Source: Pagrus major
Lineage: Eukaryota; Chordata; Actinopteri; Spariformes; Sparidae
NCBI RefSeq assembly: GCF_040436345.1
Contig: NC_133220.1
Location: 7,194,436 to 7,258,435, forward strand
Length of the DNA: 64,000 nt
Direction: 5' to 3'
Shown here: piece by piece, positions 1 through 11,727 of the stretch
How the letters are laid out: every line of letters begins with the position of its first letter
Numbering within the stretch: the stretch's first letter is position 1
Program-made: the position numbers and the translations under genes
Notes under the pieces: model-generated
Told to the model about the DNA's origin: nothing
The model's database searches: none
The model's input: only the letters and a program-made list of their open reading frames with translations

Positions 1-860
1 AGCAACAATGCAACAGTCAACACAAGCTGACGTTTCCCTGTATGATTGTGTATAGAAAAATGTGTGGTTAAAAACAACACCCTATATGGCCAGGTGTATG
101 TGGAAACTGCATCCAGCCACTGGTCTGGGTCTGTTTTCCTTGTTTGGGTCCTTAAAATCTCTCTTGTCTGTTCAATAAATGTAAAGCTTGCTAACTTAGC
201 TTAGCACAAAGGCTGGAAACAAGGGGAAACAGCTAGCCTGCTGTTTCTATCTTCCAGTAACTAAAGCTCACTTATTGTCCCTTTACATCCTATTTGTTTA
301 ATCTGTACAAGAGGATTTCTTTTTAGTTTTATTGGGGATTATGTGTCAGATTATTTCGTGGCAACCAGTCGCCATGCAACAAGCGGAGACTTCAGGAAGG
401 TACCAGTGGCTTTAGCTTTACATTTACTGTACAGACATGACAGTGGTATCAATTGTCTCATCTAACCCCCAGCCAGAAAAAAGTGAAAGAGCAATATGTC
501 AAACTTTTCCTTTAAAGCAACTCTGTGGAACTTGCAGGTTGTTAGTTTATCTTAAAGGAAATTTCTAAACTAACATTAGCTACTGTTGCTCTCTGTTAGC
601 AGAGCAGAGAGAGGCACTGAGACGAGGCACTCGAGAACGTGCATAAAGTCACATCTCATCCCATCCCAAGTCCTTCACAAAGTCCAGCAGCATCAAACAA
701 CTAAACAATTAGTACACAGGCTTGTATAGAGAACTGAGAGAGACGGGAAGGTCTCATTTTTTCATGTCACGTTAAAATCCGCTCACATATGGACAATAAA
801 AAAGTGATTAATAACATGTTAATTGCTACGAATTGTTACACAGAGCCCCTTTTATGTGAT
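1..860. other. Gene-free flank
   Basis: No coding exon, RNA gene or complete transposon is recognisable here. All open frames are short and lack family motifs. The only structured piece is a short dispersed repeat at 190-240, listed separately. An upstream first exon of lmcd1 could lie here or beyond the window edge, but I could not identify one. Confidence 0.6.
190..240 (+). repeat. Dispersed teleost repeat (GGAAACAGCTAGCCTG type)
   Basis: The core reads TTAGCTTAGCACAAAGGCTG followed by GGAAACAGCTAGCCTG. Similar copies occur at 7890-7945 on the same strand and at 27182-27232 on the opposite strand. Related sequence is common in percomorph genomes. The family name is unknown to me and no ends or target-site duplications are visible. 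Confidence 0.5.
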
Positions 861-875
861 ATGTTAGACAACAGA

Positions 876-1160
876 GTTCAGCCAGTTCAAGGTTGTTTGG
901 GGACGTTCCTCTCCTGTTTCAAAATGACAAAGCGTCCATACACAACGCCAGGTCCATAAAGAAATAGATGTCCCAGTTTGGTGTGGATGATCTTGACTGT
1001 TCTGCCCAGAGCTCTGACCCCATCCAACACCTTTGGGATGAGCTGGAATGGGGACTGTGAGCCGGACCTGATCACCCATCATCAGAGTTGGACTTCACTA
1101 ATGCTCTTATGGCCGAAGAGAAGCACATCCCTGCAGCTAAATCATCATTTTGGCAGAGCT
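876..1160 (+). mobile_element. Decayed Tc1/mariner-like transposase 3' fragment
   Basis: Translated with shifts of frame, this stretch recalls the last third of a fish Tc1-like DD34E transposase. It contains a remnant of the QHDNAPVHKA block, then SQFGVDDLD, then DPIQHLWDELEWG (normally NPIEHLWDELERR), then a DFTNALMAEEKHIPAA-like tail. The frame is interrupted in several places, so it is a non-functional DNA-transposon fossil. No terminal inverted repeats were seen on either side, so only an internal or 3' piece survives. Confidence 0.75.
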
Positions 1161-1199
1161 TGTGTCTCTCTCTCTATATATATATATAGTATATTACGT

Positions 1200-2964
1200 G
1201 TATGAATTTCAGTCGAGATGTGCTGGTTTAATACCTGGTGACAGATGGACAGGTGGACGGTCCGTCTCTCTGTGAAACAAATACCAGCGGGTTGTTTTAG
1301 CAGAACAGTCGTCATGTTTCCTGCCAGAAGGTTTAAAAACAGTCACACACACACACACACACACACATACACACATACACAAATCTCAGGTCGATTAGAA
1401 GCAGACAGATTGCCAAATTAAACTTTAACTTTATTGACTTTGGAAACAATATTTCTTCTTCTTCTTCTTCTTCTTAGCAGCAGCAGCAACAGAAACAGCA
1501 GTTCAGTAATGTGAGTTTAACATACGCTAAGTCAGAACTTACTTGGAGAAGGTGTTTCCACCTCTCATTAAGTCAAAAGCCACCTAAGGCGAGCATTATT
1601 ATGCAAGCCAAGTATAAGTATGGAAGAGGATTGTTGGCATGTTGTGTTGAAAGGGGGAAGGTTGAGGCAAAGTAAGGACGAGGAGGAGAGGAGCGGAAAA
1701 GAAAACAGAGTGAGACAGCTGAAACAGATAAAAGAGGAGAAAAGACTAAAAGTTTGTAGAGCCGAGGGGGAGGATATGAGGAATTGAGTGTTTGGACGAC
1801 AGATAAGAGTGTTTGTCAGTACTGTAATGATGATGTCACTGGGTGGGCCAATGAGATCATCCACCCTGCACGTGTGGTGCGAGTATGTGCGTTCACTCCC
1901 TTCTTGTCCTCCCACAGAGAAGAGTTCAAAACAACAACTCTTCTATCTCGTCCAACACTTCTTCACATGTCTGAATGATCATCATCACTTCAGGCTCGGT
2001 GTCGTACAAATGTAATAATTGGTTGTTTTTTTCAGATCAGATCATTGCAAATTTCTGTTTTCCTCCAACAAACTGCTGTCACACCTGTTCAGTTCGGTTT
2101 TGGCTCAGTTCTTTGAGGTTAAACTTAAACTTTCACCCACATCTCATCAGCAGGTTTCTTGGTTAAACTTAGCTTAGAAGTCAAGATTATTTAAAAGTCA
2201 AGAATGAACTTCACACTCAGTTTGTGGTTCATGATTTAATCAGGAATTTACTTGCTATGATGTCAAAACTTGTCACTGTAAATTCCTGTCTTCATTGCAT
2301 GAGGAAAGGTTTTATATTTCAGGCCAGCACTGGTTCCTCATCAGGTACAGAGGAACTGAACAGGCTCAGGTCTGTCTGTTACTGAAGAAACCAGAGAGTG
2401 GTCCAACATGCCTAGAAACGTTTCTGACTTCCTTTATTTGTCTGTGACACTCAGCCCCAAGACCACTTCTTCAAACTAAACACATATTTAAAAATTAGTC
2501 ACAAATATAAAGTTTCATTTTCTAAAACATCTGGTCATTGTAGTTTTTAAATGTTACCTAAAAAGGAGGAAATAGAGCAGTTATGGGGGACAATTTTCAG
2601 TAACAGATTAATACACATTTTGGGCTTAAGTGAGTACAAGGAACAGTTTTTACATAATAGTTTAAATTTAAAGTTGTTTTTGGACAACAATGGAGCTTTA
2701 TGACACAGAGGAATAAGACAAATCAGGCTTTGGATAAACACCTGATATATAGTGTTTATATTTTTTACTCACTATAGTATTTTTTTGTTTTTATCATCTT
2801 TAGATCTTGTCAGGCTGTTGTGACCTCTGATCTCCGACACACTCACTGTTTGGTTGCTTATAATCCTGAGACTTAATCGGACCGCACCTCACAGGATGGG
2901 AGTTATATAAACGAAATGAATGTATGAAATCATTTGTGCTTTCTTCCTTTTTTTTCACACACAG
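1200..2964. other. Gene-free stretch upstream of the first recognised lmcd1 exon
   Basis: Only simple repeats and AT-rich sequence are seen. The lmcd1 exon at 2965 begins exactly at a splice acceptor, so at least one further 5' exon must exist upstream. No exon with convincing similarity to the human N-terminus could be placed here. Confidence 0.5.
1344..1381. repeat. (CA)n microsatellite
   Basis: A run of CA dinucleotides interrupted by TA. A short CTT trinucleotide run lies nearby at about 1453-1475. Confidence 0.9.
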
Positions 2965-5890
2965 ATGTCAGTAAAGCAGAGTGCGGGAGGTGCAGCAGTG
3001 TGTCTCGTTTGTGACGGGAGCTGCTCTGGATTCCAGCCACATTCTTGGAGGTACAACCTATCGCTTTTTTTTTGGTACCGTTTCTATTTCCTGATAAATG
3101 AAAGGAAAAAAAAACAGTGACAGGAATGAGAAGAAAAAGAACGGAAAGTGCTGAATACAGTCCTCGTGGTTTCTCCACTTCTCCCTCTCTCCTTCTCGGC
3201 TCTTAAAGGAACATGTTAGTGGTTTTGCATATTTTGGCCAATTGACTGAAGGCACTGGCTGAAGATGAGAAGATGAGCAGTGCAATGAAACTATTTCTAT
3301 TTTAATGTTATAATAAACATTAACAGACGGCTTTTACTGCTCACACACTTTCCAAAGCTCCAAATTTTACCAACCCAATTAAGTTAAAGCAAGCTGGTCA
3401 TGTGACATTCATTACTTTGATGTCTCATTACTCAGTGCCTTCTTTCTCTCCTCCTGTTCTTCTTGACCTATCTGCTGTGCAGGAAAGCCTGTATCACCTG
3501 CGGCTGCAGCACGGCCGACCACGCTCCTGGAGGCGACGTTGAAGATGACCAGCGAATGGGACGCCTGCTCGCAGACTCACCCTGCGGCCATTTGACGGCG
3601 AAGGTTAAAGGAGGCGGCGGCCTTCGCATGTACAAGAGGAACCGCATGATCGTGACCAATCCGGTGGTGTCGCGTAAAGACCCGACCTTCAACACCACCA
3701 CGTATGATTGGGCGCCGCCCGGCCTCAACCAGACACTGGTGAGGATCAGTGTGAAGTACAGGAGGTTGGTTGTTCGTATGAAGCTGCAGTCTGTTGGTCT
3801 GTGTCAGCATAAAAAGTCACATTTTACTGACCAGCTATGCTGCTGAGATCTGATGACACAATGTTGGGTTAGTCTGACTCATGGGATGTAGGTTTATGGT
3901 TTGAACCAGCCATTGGGTGCCGGTGTCGGGCTGCATTCTCCTCCTTCCTCTTGTCGACATGAAAAACGAACTCCCATCCTGAAGGTTGACCACTGGGATT
4001 TGACACTTTACTCGTCAGTTATTACAGTTTAGTTTCTGCAGCCCTCTCTGCATTTCGAGCAGCGTCTGGTTTCCATTAAGTGAAACTCAAGTATGTTTCA
4101 GGTTTCACAACCAACAATTATCAGGATGACAGTGATTACTGAGCCCTGCAGTGCGGCAGCAGAGTCACGGGGGACATTACTGTGGTTGAACTTGTAGAGA
4201 CAGATCCAACACTGGGACTGCTCTCCAGATCTTCAGCATGTTGTTTGTTTCATCCGACAGTTATTTATTGTGCTGTGAAATGATTGCTGCAACATGTATG
4301 AGTGTGCTGGTGCAGCTGCAGACTGTTTGTCACCGTCTTACTCTGGTGAAGTCATCTGACAACACACAGATGTGTCACTAACAACACCTGGACAGAGTGA
4401 CGACAACTGAAACAGACTCTTCTGTTATCAAGCCATCTTAGCTACAGGCAGGCAAGCACATGTCTGATGTATATTTCTGAAGCCCATCCCCAATGTAAGA
4501 CCAGCGTTTTCCGAATTATGTACTTTAAACTGCTGTAATAGTCATAAATTACTTACAAAAGTATTTAAAAGTAATATGCCCCTGATCCTCCTCAGGCTAT
4601 GCAGTACATGGAGCTCATGCCAGAGAGTCAACGTCCGGTGTCGGGGACAGTCGGAGCATTAGAGCGTCGCAGGCAGCTCTTCAGTCAGCTCCCCGTCTAC
4701 GATCAGGACCCCATGAAGTGTCAGAGCCTCGCCAGTGAGGAGGAGGTAGGCAACAACACGGGAAACATGCTAACATTAGCACTTGATATAGCTCACTATG
4801 GGCTGATTTATTACTTAAGTTGTGTTTATGTGATAGAAAAGTCTAATGAAACAATATTTATTTGTTGCAAGTTGACATTAATCTTTTATTTCTCCTACGT
4901 CTTCTTGCAGATCTCCTCTATGCTGCTGTTCGTGAAGCAATACAAACAGGAGGTGCTGGGAGTCGGGGAGGTGGCCTTACCTGGCGAGGGCGGAGCTCTG
5001 AGGGAAGCAGCCATTCAGAGGACAGCAAAGGAGGCCAAGGACCGCAGCAACAGCAACAAGAAGGAGGCTCTGGACCACCAGGACCACGGCTCAACCAACC
5101 TCAGCACTGCTGCCGCTGCTGGTTCCACTAACGGAACAAATGACAGCACGAAGACCGAATATGTAAGAATTTCAGACTCCTTAATGTCTCCCTGAATAAA
5201 GTACCAGTCCCACCCACCTTTTCCTCTTTGTGTCAGAAATGCCCTTCATGCAGATTATGTAATACTCAAACTTCCCCTAAAATGCCTCACTGTATTGTTT
5301 CAGTAGTTTGGTACACGACCTTCTTTCACTTTCATCCTCTGTCCTCCAGCGGTGTACCGGTTGCCAAGGTGAGGTTGCCAAGGACACTCCAGCTGTTCAT
5401 GCTGAGCGTGCAGGTTACCATAGCGCCCTGTGGCACTCCCCCTGCTTCAAATGTTCAGAGTGTGGCCAGGGATTGGTGGACCTGGTCTACTTCTGGTCCA
5501 ATCAGAAGCTGTTCTGCGGAAGACACTACTGTCAGTCGGTCTGGCCGCGATGCTCAGGCTGTGATGAGGTGAGATGAGATGACATCACTTCCTGGAGACA
5601 CGATTAATATGAGAACCAGATCGACTCTAAGGGGATAAAATTGTGAACAGACATTGTTGAGTCGTAAGGATTTTTGTGTTCATCTGACTATATTTAGTTT
5701 GGAGAAGTAACCACAAACACTGAATAATGTTTATCTGTAGTGGCTGATTTAATTATCTCCTCTCTGTTTTTTTCCTCAGCTGATCTTCTGCCAGTCATTT
5801 CACTCGACAAAAGATGGACGGACGTGGCATCAACATCATTACTGCTGCTGGAAGTGTGGCCAGAGCCTGGATACACCCTGTCAGCACTGA
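2965..5890 (+). CDS. lmcd1: LIM and cysteine-rich domains protein 1 (dyxin), PET-LIM protein
   Basis: LMCD1 is a transcriptional co-regulator in muscle and heart. In mammals it represses GATA6 and supports calcineurin signalling. Coding exons: 2965-3050, 3483-3738, 4596-4745, 4911-5162, 5350-5568, 5780-5890. All join in frame with GT-AG borders, giving 357 residues against 365 in human. In order there is a Cys-rich N-terminus (CLVCDGSCSGFQPHSW, then CITCGCS), a PET domain (GRLLADSP, NPVVSRKDPTF, YDWAPPGLNQTL, RRRQLFSQLPVYDQDP, FVKQYKQEVLGVGEVALPG), a long polar linker, LIM1 (CTGCQGE to CGRHYCQS) and LIM2 from CSGCDE. LIM2 stops at DTPCQH, about 20 residues early, so its last Cys pair is missing. 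The first coding ATG used here follows directly on an acceptor; a further upstream coding exon, as in human, was not found. Testin and prickle are related families but match the N-terminus and PET region less well. Confidence 0.9.
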
Positions 5891-6084
5891 GACACACAAT
5901 GTACAACTCAACACAATGTGGTTTTAAGACGTTTAAGCGCAGCAGAGATAGTGAAGACAAAAATATTATTACAGTACATATTGACAGTGAGTGGTTGGTT
6001 AGCTTGTTTTATATAAAAACAAAAGAACTAAGTACCAGATAAATAATAGCAAACAAGTAGAGCTTAAAACCTTTAAATTATGTG

Positions 6085-6325
6085 TTTGGTTGACGTTTAA
6101 TATTCACAATACTGAATCTAACAAAGAGAGAACGTCCAGTTGATATATTGATGTTTAAAATACTTAAGCCATCTAGCTGGCATCGAAGTACTCAAGGACT
6201 TGTTGAGTTGAGCCTACTGGTGTTTCAAGTACTTGATGAAATGTTTAGTTGACACAAAAGTGTTTAAAGTACTTAAAGAATCATTTGTTTGATTTAGTAG
6301 CACTTAAAGTACTGACAGTGACTGG
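6085..6325 (+). repeat. Degenerate ~40-bp tandem repeat
   Basis: Five to six diverged units of the form GTTGA...GTGTTTAAAGTACTTAA recur roughly every 40 bp. Examples start near 6138, 6205, 6249 and 6288. Each carries an AAGTACTT-like core. Confidence 0.5.
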
Positions 6326-7889
6326 AGCCAGATGTGCTGGTTTCATCCTGCAGTGGTTCAGACACAAACTGCAATTTACAGGACGAAGAGCCAGACCCGA
6401 CCGATTAGGAAACAAATGAGTCAATGATAAAAAAAAAAAAAAAAGAAGAAGAGAGAAATAAATGTTTCTGTAAACACAAAAACTCTTAACTCAAGGTCCT
6501 CCTTGAACCTTGAACCAGGTTTCAGAGTTTCAACCAGTCTGCATCAGCAGTTATTACAGAAGTGATGATGTTCAAGTCATTTTTCACAGTTATTTGTTAT
6601 TTTCTGTCCCATGTCGGGTCAAGAGTCAAGCTTGAAACCACATTCTTGACCTTGTTTGATAAAACAGCCTCCACTCGTGATACTAGCTTGGGAGCTTTTT
6701 GCACCATCTTCATCATTGGGAACATTTTAAACATCTACCATGAAGGGACTGTCAAGCTCAATAATAGATTTTATTTATTTCACTCACGTCACAGGATTTA
6801 TTTTGTCCTGGACAAAGAGTTTCTCAGCTTTTGGGATCCTCCCATGTAGAGTCACAATGAAATACTGTATTAAGTTAAACTTTTGGGGTTATGAAAATAT
6901 AGTAGCAGGTCCATAAAGGGTCAAGAAAACCTGATTATATTGAAGCAATACACACAAAAACTGTCTTTTTTTGTTCCTTAAAACAGGTGAAATAACGAGC
7001 CAGTGCTGTGAGAGTATTTTAACACATTTTCAAATGGAAAACTTAGCTAGACGTGTGTTAAATTGGAATTAATTCTTAACATGTCAGGTTTGAATCTGTG
7101 CAGATTTCACTTGTTAACATTTTTTTCAGATGAAATAATCTAGAAACTGTTTGATTTAAACCTCAGAGAACTGGACGAGCAGAGGGCTGGAGAAGGCATA
7201 TAACTAATTAGTGATTCATAGTCGGCTTGTTTCTTTATAGATAACTAGATTGTACAGTAGATTCTCTGTATTTTAATACCCGTTGAAGTTGGGTCGTGTT
7301 TCTGATGTACTTATTTTACGAGTAGAAAGTATGTATTTGATGATCATCAGCCAAATATGTCATTTCATGTGTTATTTTAGGCAAAATACTATTATTTCAC
7401 ATTTAATCTCTTTCATGAACATGAATCTCTGCTGCTGCTAAACGCTGCTTTAGCTAATCTTGAAAATCTTTTGCATTTTGCTAACACTTTTCCGACTGCA
7501 GATCCACGGCTGCAAAATTATTATATTTGCCTTGTGCTGAAATCCCTAAAAAGAAACTAAATAAAAGGCTCATTTGCTTTAGTTTTTGTTCCATGAAATC
7601 AAATGTATCAATACAATCAGTCTGCGTTGCATCAGCTAATATGAGCTTGTGTTTTTTTTAATCCTTCAGTTACTTTTTGAATTGATTGCTGCTAGCGAGA
7701 CGCTAATTCTTAAACTAGAAACAAGGAAAACAGTATAGCTAGCAGTTTAGTTTAAATCTGTAGCATAGACAACAATTCTGTTCAATATGATGTCATCTGA
7801 CGGACAAGATGACAGCAGAATTTAGCAATATCAATAACAAGCTGAGTATTGATAGTAATTTCATGTCTGTGTGTCCAATATGACGTGTT

Positions 7890-7945
7890 TAGCCTAGTTT
7901 AACACAAAAACTGGAAGTGGGGGAAACTGCTAGCCTAGTCTGGCT
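7890..7945 (+). repeat. Dispersed teleost repeat (GGAAACAGCTAGCCTG type)
   Basis: A diverged copy of the element at 190-240, containing ACTGGAAGTGGGGGAAACTG followed by CTAGCC. An even more diverged relative may lie at 7690-7745. Confidence 0.45.
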
Positions 7946-9411
7946 TAGTCATGAGATGAATCTGTCGAGATGAGATATTAAGTTAATCTTTTGTCAGGTT
8001 AAGATGATAAACAAGGATTTTCTCAAAAAAATCTGCTCTGAAGGAAATTAGACATTTTTTTTTTTATACATAATGTGCAGAAATTTAAAAAAGACCAGAA
8101 ACTGTCAGATTGACACATTCAGGACCTTCCTGAGCAGCTGCCCGTATATAAAACTGTAACAACTCATATTTTAAAATAGGAAGTTTGATACTGTGTTTAA
8201 AGTTATTCAACATTCACGATGAGGAGTTACCGATTAAATATTAAGGTCTACTATGAATAAAAAACAGCGTGCAGTAATCGTGCTTTGAAGGTAACCATCA
8301 GGTGTTTGGCACTTTTTCAACTGCATTGTGGGATAAAGTAAACAACACTAAAAAATCATACTAATTACTGAATTCCACAGTGAACAGTGAATGATATATG
8401 TAAGACATATTTTCATGCTGTAAATCAGCAGTGATGGTGTTTAATATAAAATGTTTTTAAAGTGATTATGTCTTCACCTGCAGGGATTAATGATAATCCC
8501 ACAAAATCATCACAAATTTGAGGGAATCAAGAGATTATTCTGCTGATTGTTTTTTGAAAGCTGATTGGTTGGAATTAAAAGTTACCTCTGATTGAACTGC
8601 CTGTTGTCGTCATTATTTAGAGAGAGCTGGGCGGAGATCAGTCTCACTCAGTGATCAGATACAAGTTTAATCTGTGAATATATCTTCACTAATTCATGTT
8701 GAGAATTTAACAGTTAAGCTGCCAACTGTGCTTTGTCACAAATGATGACGTGCAAATATATTAGATTTGAAAAAGTATCCACAAGTTGGAAACCAATTTT
8801 GGTGAACTTCAGAGCCATTAAAAAAATATGTAGCATTAATAAGCAATAATAAACAATATCCAATAATCTATAATGTAGTCGTGAGCACAAATTACAGCAA
8901 AATCAATCAGCTGATCCAGTTTCAGGTCCCGGTGAACTGAATCCGTCCAGCTGGAGCAAAACGTTTAACAGCTTTGAGTCAGAGCTCTTGTGTAAAGTCG
9001 GGAAAATTATAAGTTAGTCCTAAAACAAAGATCATAAACCTCTGCTGATGTTCTGTATGTGTGTGCTGACCTACTCCCAGCAGGAATGCGAGTTATTCCT
9101 GTGGTTTCTCAGCCAGCGTTCCTGAGCGGTTACGTCACCTCGCTGACCGTCTGACAGCCGCTTCCTGAACCATGAAAGAAAAAGCCTGAAAAGGATATTT
9201 TTAGTCTGAGACAAATTTATTTGATTTGCAGTTTTATGGCCTTTAATAGCACCCAGCGTGACGAGGGTGAGTTTACAGAGCATCTCAGAGAATAATTCAG
9301 CACTTCATCTGATTCTTTACATGTGTTATCCTCCACAAACACGTTTATGAACACATTAACTTTAGAGGAGTTAACTGTTTACTCATCACCACCTTCTAAC
9401 CAAGCACTCCA

Positions 9412-10806
9412 TCAGACCTGCTGCTGTGACACACAGACTTTCAGTGGTAATATCTTCACTTCATCCTCAGAGTAAATGTATGGAAACATCCTCTCAGTGA
9501 AGGTGTGTGTGAAGGTGTGTATGTGTGTGTTAGTGTCAGGATCAGAGAACGACAGCTTTCCTCCGGTCCGGTCCAGATGAACTCTGATCCTCTGGGGCTT
9601 CCTTTGTAGTACAAGACCAGTGTCTGGACCTGGTGGTGAGCGTGTGAAGTACTGACCTTCATCAAACCCTACTCCCCATAATCCAGACTCTATGTCTCCT
9701 TTCCTATAGACAGATGTTGATGTCACACCCAGTTCCCAGTCAGTACTGTCTCCAACCTCGACATCCCAGCTGTGAGTCTGGGAGCCGAAGCCCTCAGAGC
9801 CGAGGACAATGTGAGAGCAGTCAAACCTCTCTGGGTTTTCAGGAAGCTTCTGTTCCTCTCCACATCTCACACTGGTCAGATCTTCAGACAGGATGAGTTC
9901 TGGGTCGGCTGTGTTTGGATCCAGAATCACAGGAGTGTAGGAGACCATCTCCTTCATCTTGTTCCAGATGCTGAAGGTCAGGTTGCCCAGGTGTTTGGCC
10001 ACGTCTATCAGAGCTCCTGAGACCAGCTGTGGATCATCCAGCAGGGGGCGCTGCTGGACTCTTTTCACTGCAGCCTTGTAGTTCTGCAGGAATGAGAGGT
10101 CTTCAGCTCTCAGTTCCTCCTCTGTGGCTTTGATTGTGTCTGACAGAGCTGCTATCTCTCTGCTCAGAGCCTCAATCTCCTTCTTCATCATCATACTCTT
10201 CTGCTCCTCTTCCTCCCTCAGAGCAGTGATCCTGGTCTCCTCTTCCTCTTGTAGAAACTGATGAAGCTTCTTAAACTGCTCTTTAATCTGCCCCTCTGTG
10301 TGTCGGGCCTGGACCTTAATGTGTTCTGCTGTTTGATCAAAGTTTCCTTTAACTCGTTTAAATCGCTTCAGTTTGTCCTGTAAGGGCTTCAGGGTTTTCT
10401 GGAGCTCCTCTCTGTGATCTTGTGCAGCTTCATCGATGGGTCTGAATCTGTGGTTGTTGTGTATTTTTGAGTCTCTGCAGACGAGACACACTGGCTGCTG
10501 ATGGTCCAGACAGAAGAGTTTGAGTTTCTCCCCGTGCAGACTGCAGACAGCCTCAGACCCGGCTGAAGCTCTCTGGTCTCTCTCCTGTAGGAAGGTCTCA
10601 CACAGGTTCTTTATCACCAGACTAACAGGTGGTTGGGTTCTTGAAGATCTTCTCTTACAAACTGGACACTCGCGTGTTGGTTTGTCTCTCCACCAACTGT
10701 TCAGGCAGTCTTTACAGAAGCTGTGGCTGCATGACAGGACAACAGGATCTCTAAAGATGTCCTGACAGACCGGACAGCAGAGATCCTCCTCTGATCTGGA
10801 GGCCAT
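9412..10806 (-). CDS. TRIM35-like E3 ubiquitin ligase, copy A
   Basis: A single-exon class IV TRIM protein of 464 residues. The RING finger (C11, C14, C26, H28, C31, C34, C47, C50) is a complete C3HC4 set and should recruit E2-ubiquitin. B-box 2 (C88, H91, C99, H102, C107, C110, H116, H119) is complete. A charged coiled coil at about 125-245 should dimerise. PRY-SPRY at about 288-460 ([16 protein letters not shown], then SWDVEV, WELGV) is the target-binding module. I start at [11 protein letters not shown], the usual start of this family, although the frame stays open 13 codons further upstream. An AATAAA signal lies at 9216-9221 (minus strand). The 3' UTR tail at 9225-9300 is shared only with partial copy D. 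TRIM35, the A33-like zinc-binding proteins and NF7-like proteins are near-equivalent labels; the substrate is unknown. Confidence 0.92.
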   Translation of the reverse strand: MASRSEEDLCCPVCQDIFRDPVVLSCSHSFCKDCLNSWWRDKPTRECPVCKRRSSRTQPPVSLVIKNLCETFLQERDQRASAGSEAVCSLHGEKLKLFCLDHQQPVCLVCRDSKIHNNHRFRPIDEAAQDHREELQKTLKPLQDKLKRFKRVKGNFDQTAEHIKVQARHTEGQIKEQFKKLHQFLQEEEETRITALREEEEQKSMMMKKEIEALSREIAALSDTIKATEEELRAEDLSFLQNYKAAVKRVQQRPLLDDPQLVSGALIDVAKHLGNLTFSIWNKMKEMVSYTPVILDPNTADPELILSEDLTSVRCGEEQKLPENPERFDCSHIVLGSEGFGSQTHSWDVEVGDSTDWELGVTSTSVYRKGDIESGLWGVGFDEGQYFTRSPPGPDTGLVLQRKPQRIRVHLDRTGGKLSFSDPDTNTHIHTFTHTFTERMFPYIYSEDEVKILPLKVCVSQQQV

Positions 10807-10900
10807 GTCTTCTCTGAGTGGAGCTGAAAACACAGCAGACAGCACGTTAAAACAGGACGTCAGGTGTGTGTCCCCTCCCTGCTGTAGAGAGTTGCCTCAG

Positions 10901-10916
10901 TTACTTTCACTTTGAG
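10901..10916 (-). promoter_or_regulatory. ISRE/PRDI-like motif upstream of copy A
   Basis: Read on the gene strand the site is CTCAAAGTGAAAGTAA. It contains AAGTGAAAGT, the core bound by IRF factors and by PRDM1/Blimp-1. It lies about 95 bp upstream of the start codon. The same site recurs at the same distance in all six full copies. Function is inferred from the motif alone. Confidence 0.5.
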
Positions 10917-11210
10917 TCTTTGTGTGTTTTTCCAGTCAGCAGCAGGCTGAAGCATTTCACTTCTTCATTACTTCATTATTTAAAAACTCCTACCTGTAAC
11001 TGTCCTCTCTCAGCTGAAGTCAGAAACTTTGTAATGACGGTAAATCTTGTCTTAAGGTGTGTCTCCTCTCAGTCACAAGTGAACAGAGTCAAACTGTTTC
11101 CTGTTTGACAACTTTCTTCTTCTTTTATGGTGTATGACATCAATATGCATTGCATTACTGCCACCTTCTGGATTATAACATGTTCACACTGAAAACTAAA
11201 TTAACCCATT

Positions 11211-11330
11211 CAAGGTTCAAGGTTCTTTATCTGTCACATACACAGAGATTACAATACAATGTACAGTGTAATTCACTTTAGGTAGATATCAGTTCATAGC
11301 TGGTCAGAAAAAAAGAAAATATTGATAAGA
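11211..11330 (+). repeat. Retroelement 3'-tail-like segment in the array spacer
   Basis: The spacer contains GGTTCAAGGTTCTTTAT, a CACATACACAGAGATTACAA-like stretch and a GTGTAATTCACTTTAGGTGG-like stretch. This resembles the 3' tails of fish L2-like LINEs and their SINEs. Equivalent segments lie at about 13532-13660, 15768-15890, 19217-19330, 21452-21570 and 24308-24425, one per unit. They were most likely copied along with the unit rather than inserted six times. Family assignment is tentative. Confidence 0.45.
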
Positions 11331-11401
11331 TATAGAGATAAAGATACAAATAAAATATTATATTATGTACACATGTATTCACATTATACTATATACACAA
11401 C

Positions 11402-11545
11402 ATATACACTGCACATAAATACATAAGCACAATATACACTATACACAAAGTTGATCCCATTGACCTTCATCAAGATATACACTGCACATAAACACATAAG
11501 CACAATATACACTATACACAAAGTTGATCCCATTGACCTTCATCC
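11402..11545 (+). repeat. 73-bp tandem duplication in the A/B spacer
   Basis: Two nearly identical 73-bp copies begin at 11402 and 11475, each starting ATATACACTGCACATAAA and ending CATTGACCTTCATC. The other spacers carry this segment once, so the duplication is private to this spacer and recent. Confidence 0.85.
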
Positions 11546-11727
11546 ACACTCAGAAATCCCAACCCTGAACCATGAAAGAAAAGCCTGACAAGGATATTTT
11601 TAGTCTGAGACAAATGTATTTGATCTGATTCTTTACATGTGTTATCCTCCACAAACACGTTTATGAACACATTAACTTTAGAGGAGTTAACTGTTTACTC
11701 ATCACCACCTTCTAACCAAGCACTCCA

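Larger units (their letters stand above)
5891..9167. other. lmcd1 3' region and intergenic DNA
   Basis: No gene is recognised. The sequence is AT-rich, with a possible lmcd1 polyadenylation signal AATAAA at 6457-6462, a degenerate tandem repeat (6085-6325) and a dispersed repeat (7890-7945). The TRIM array begins at about 9168. Confidence 0.55.

Noticed and set aside
978-1205. A plus-strand open frame of 75 residues near 1 kb
   Set aside because: It lies in the wrong frame of the decayed Tc1 transposase fragment and has no independent support.
6337-6420. Possible extra lmcd1 exon after a good acceptor (CATCCTGCAG)
   Set aside because: The downstream codons contain no Cys-x2-Cys pair or LIM-like sequence in any frame, so it does not restore the missing LIM2 end.
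10807-10845. Upstream start adding [13 protein letters not shown] to copy A (and the equivalent in the other copies)
   Set aside because: The 13 extra codons are conserved only because the whole unit is duplicated. The usual family start is MASRSEED, so the extension is more likely 5' UTR; it cannot be excluded.
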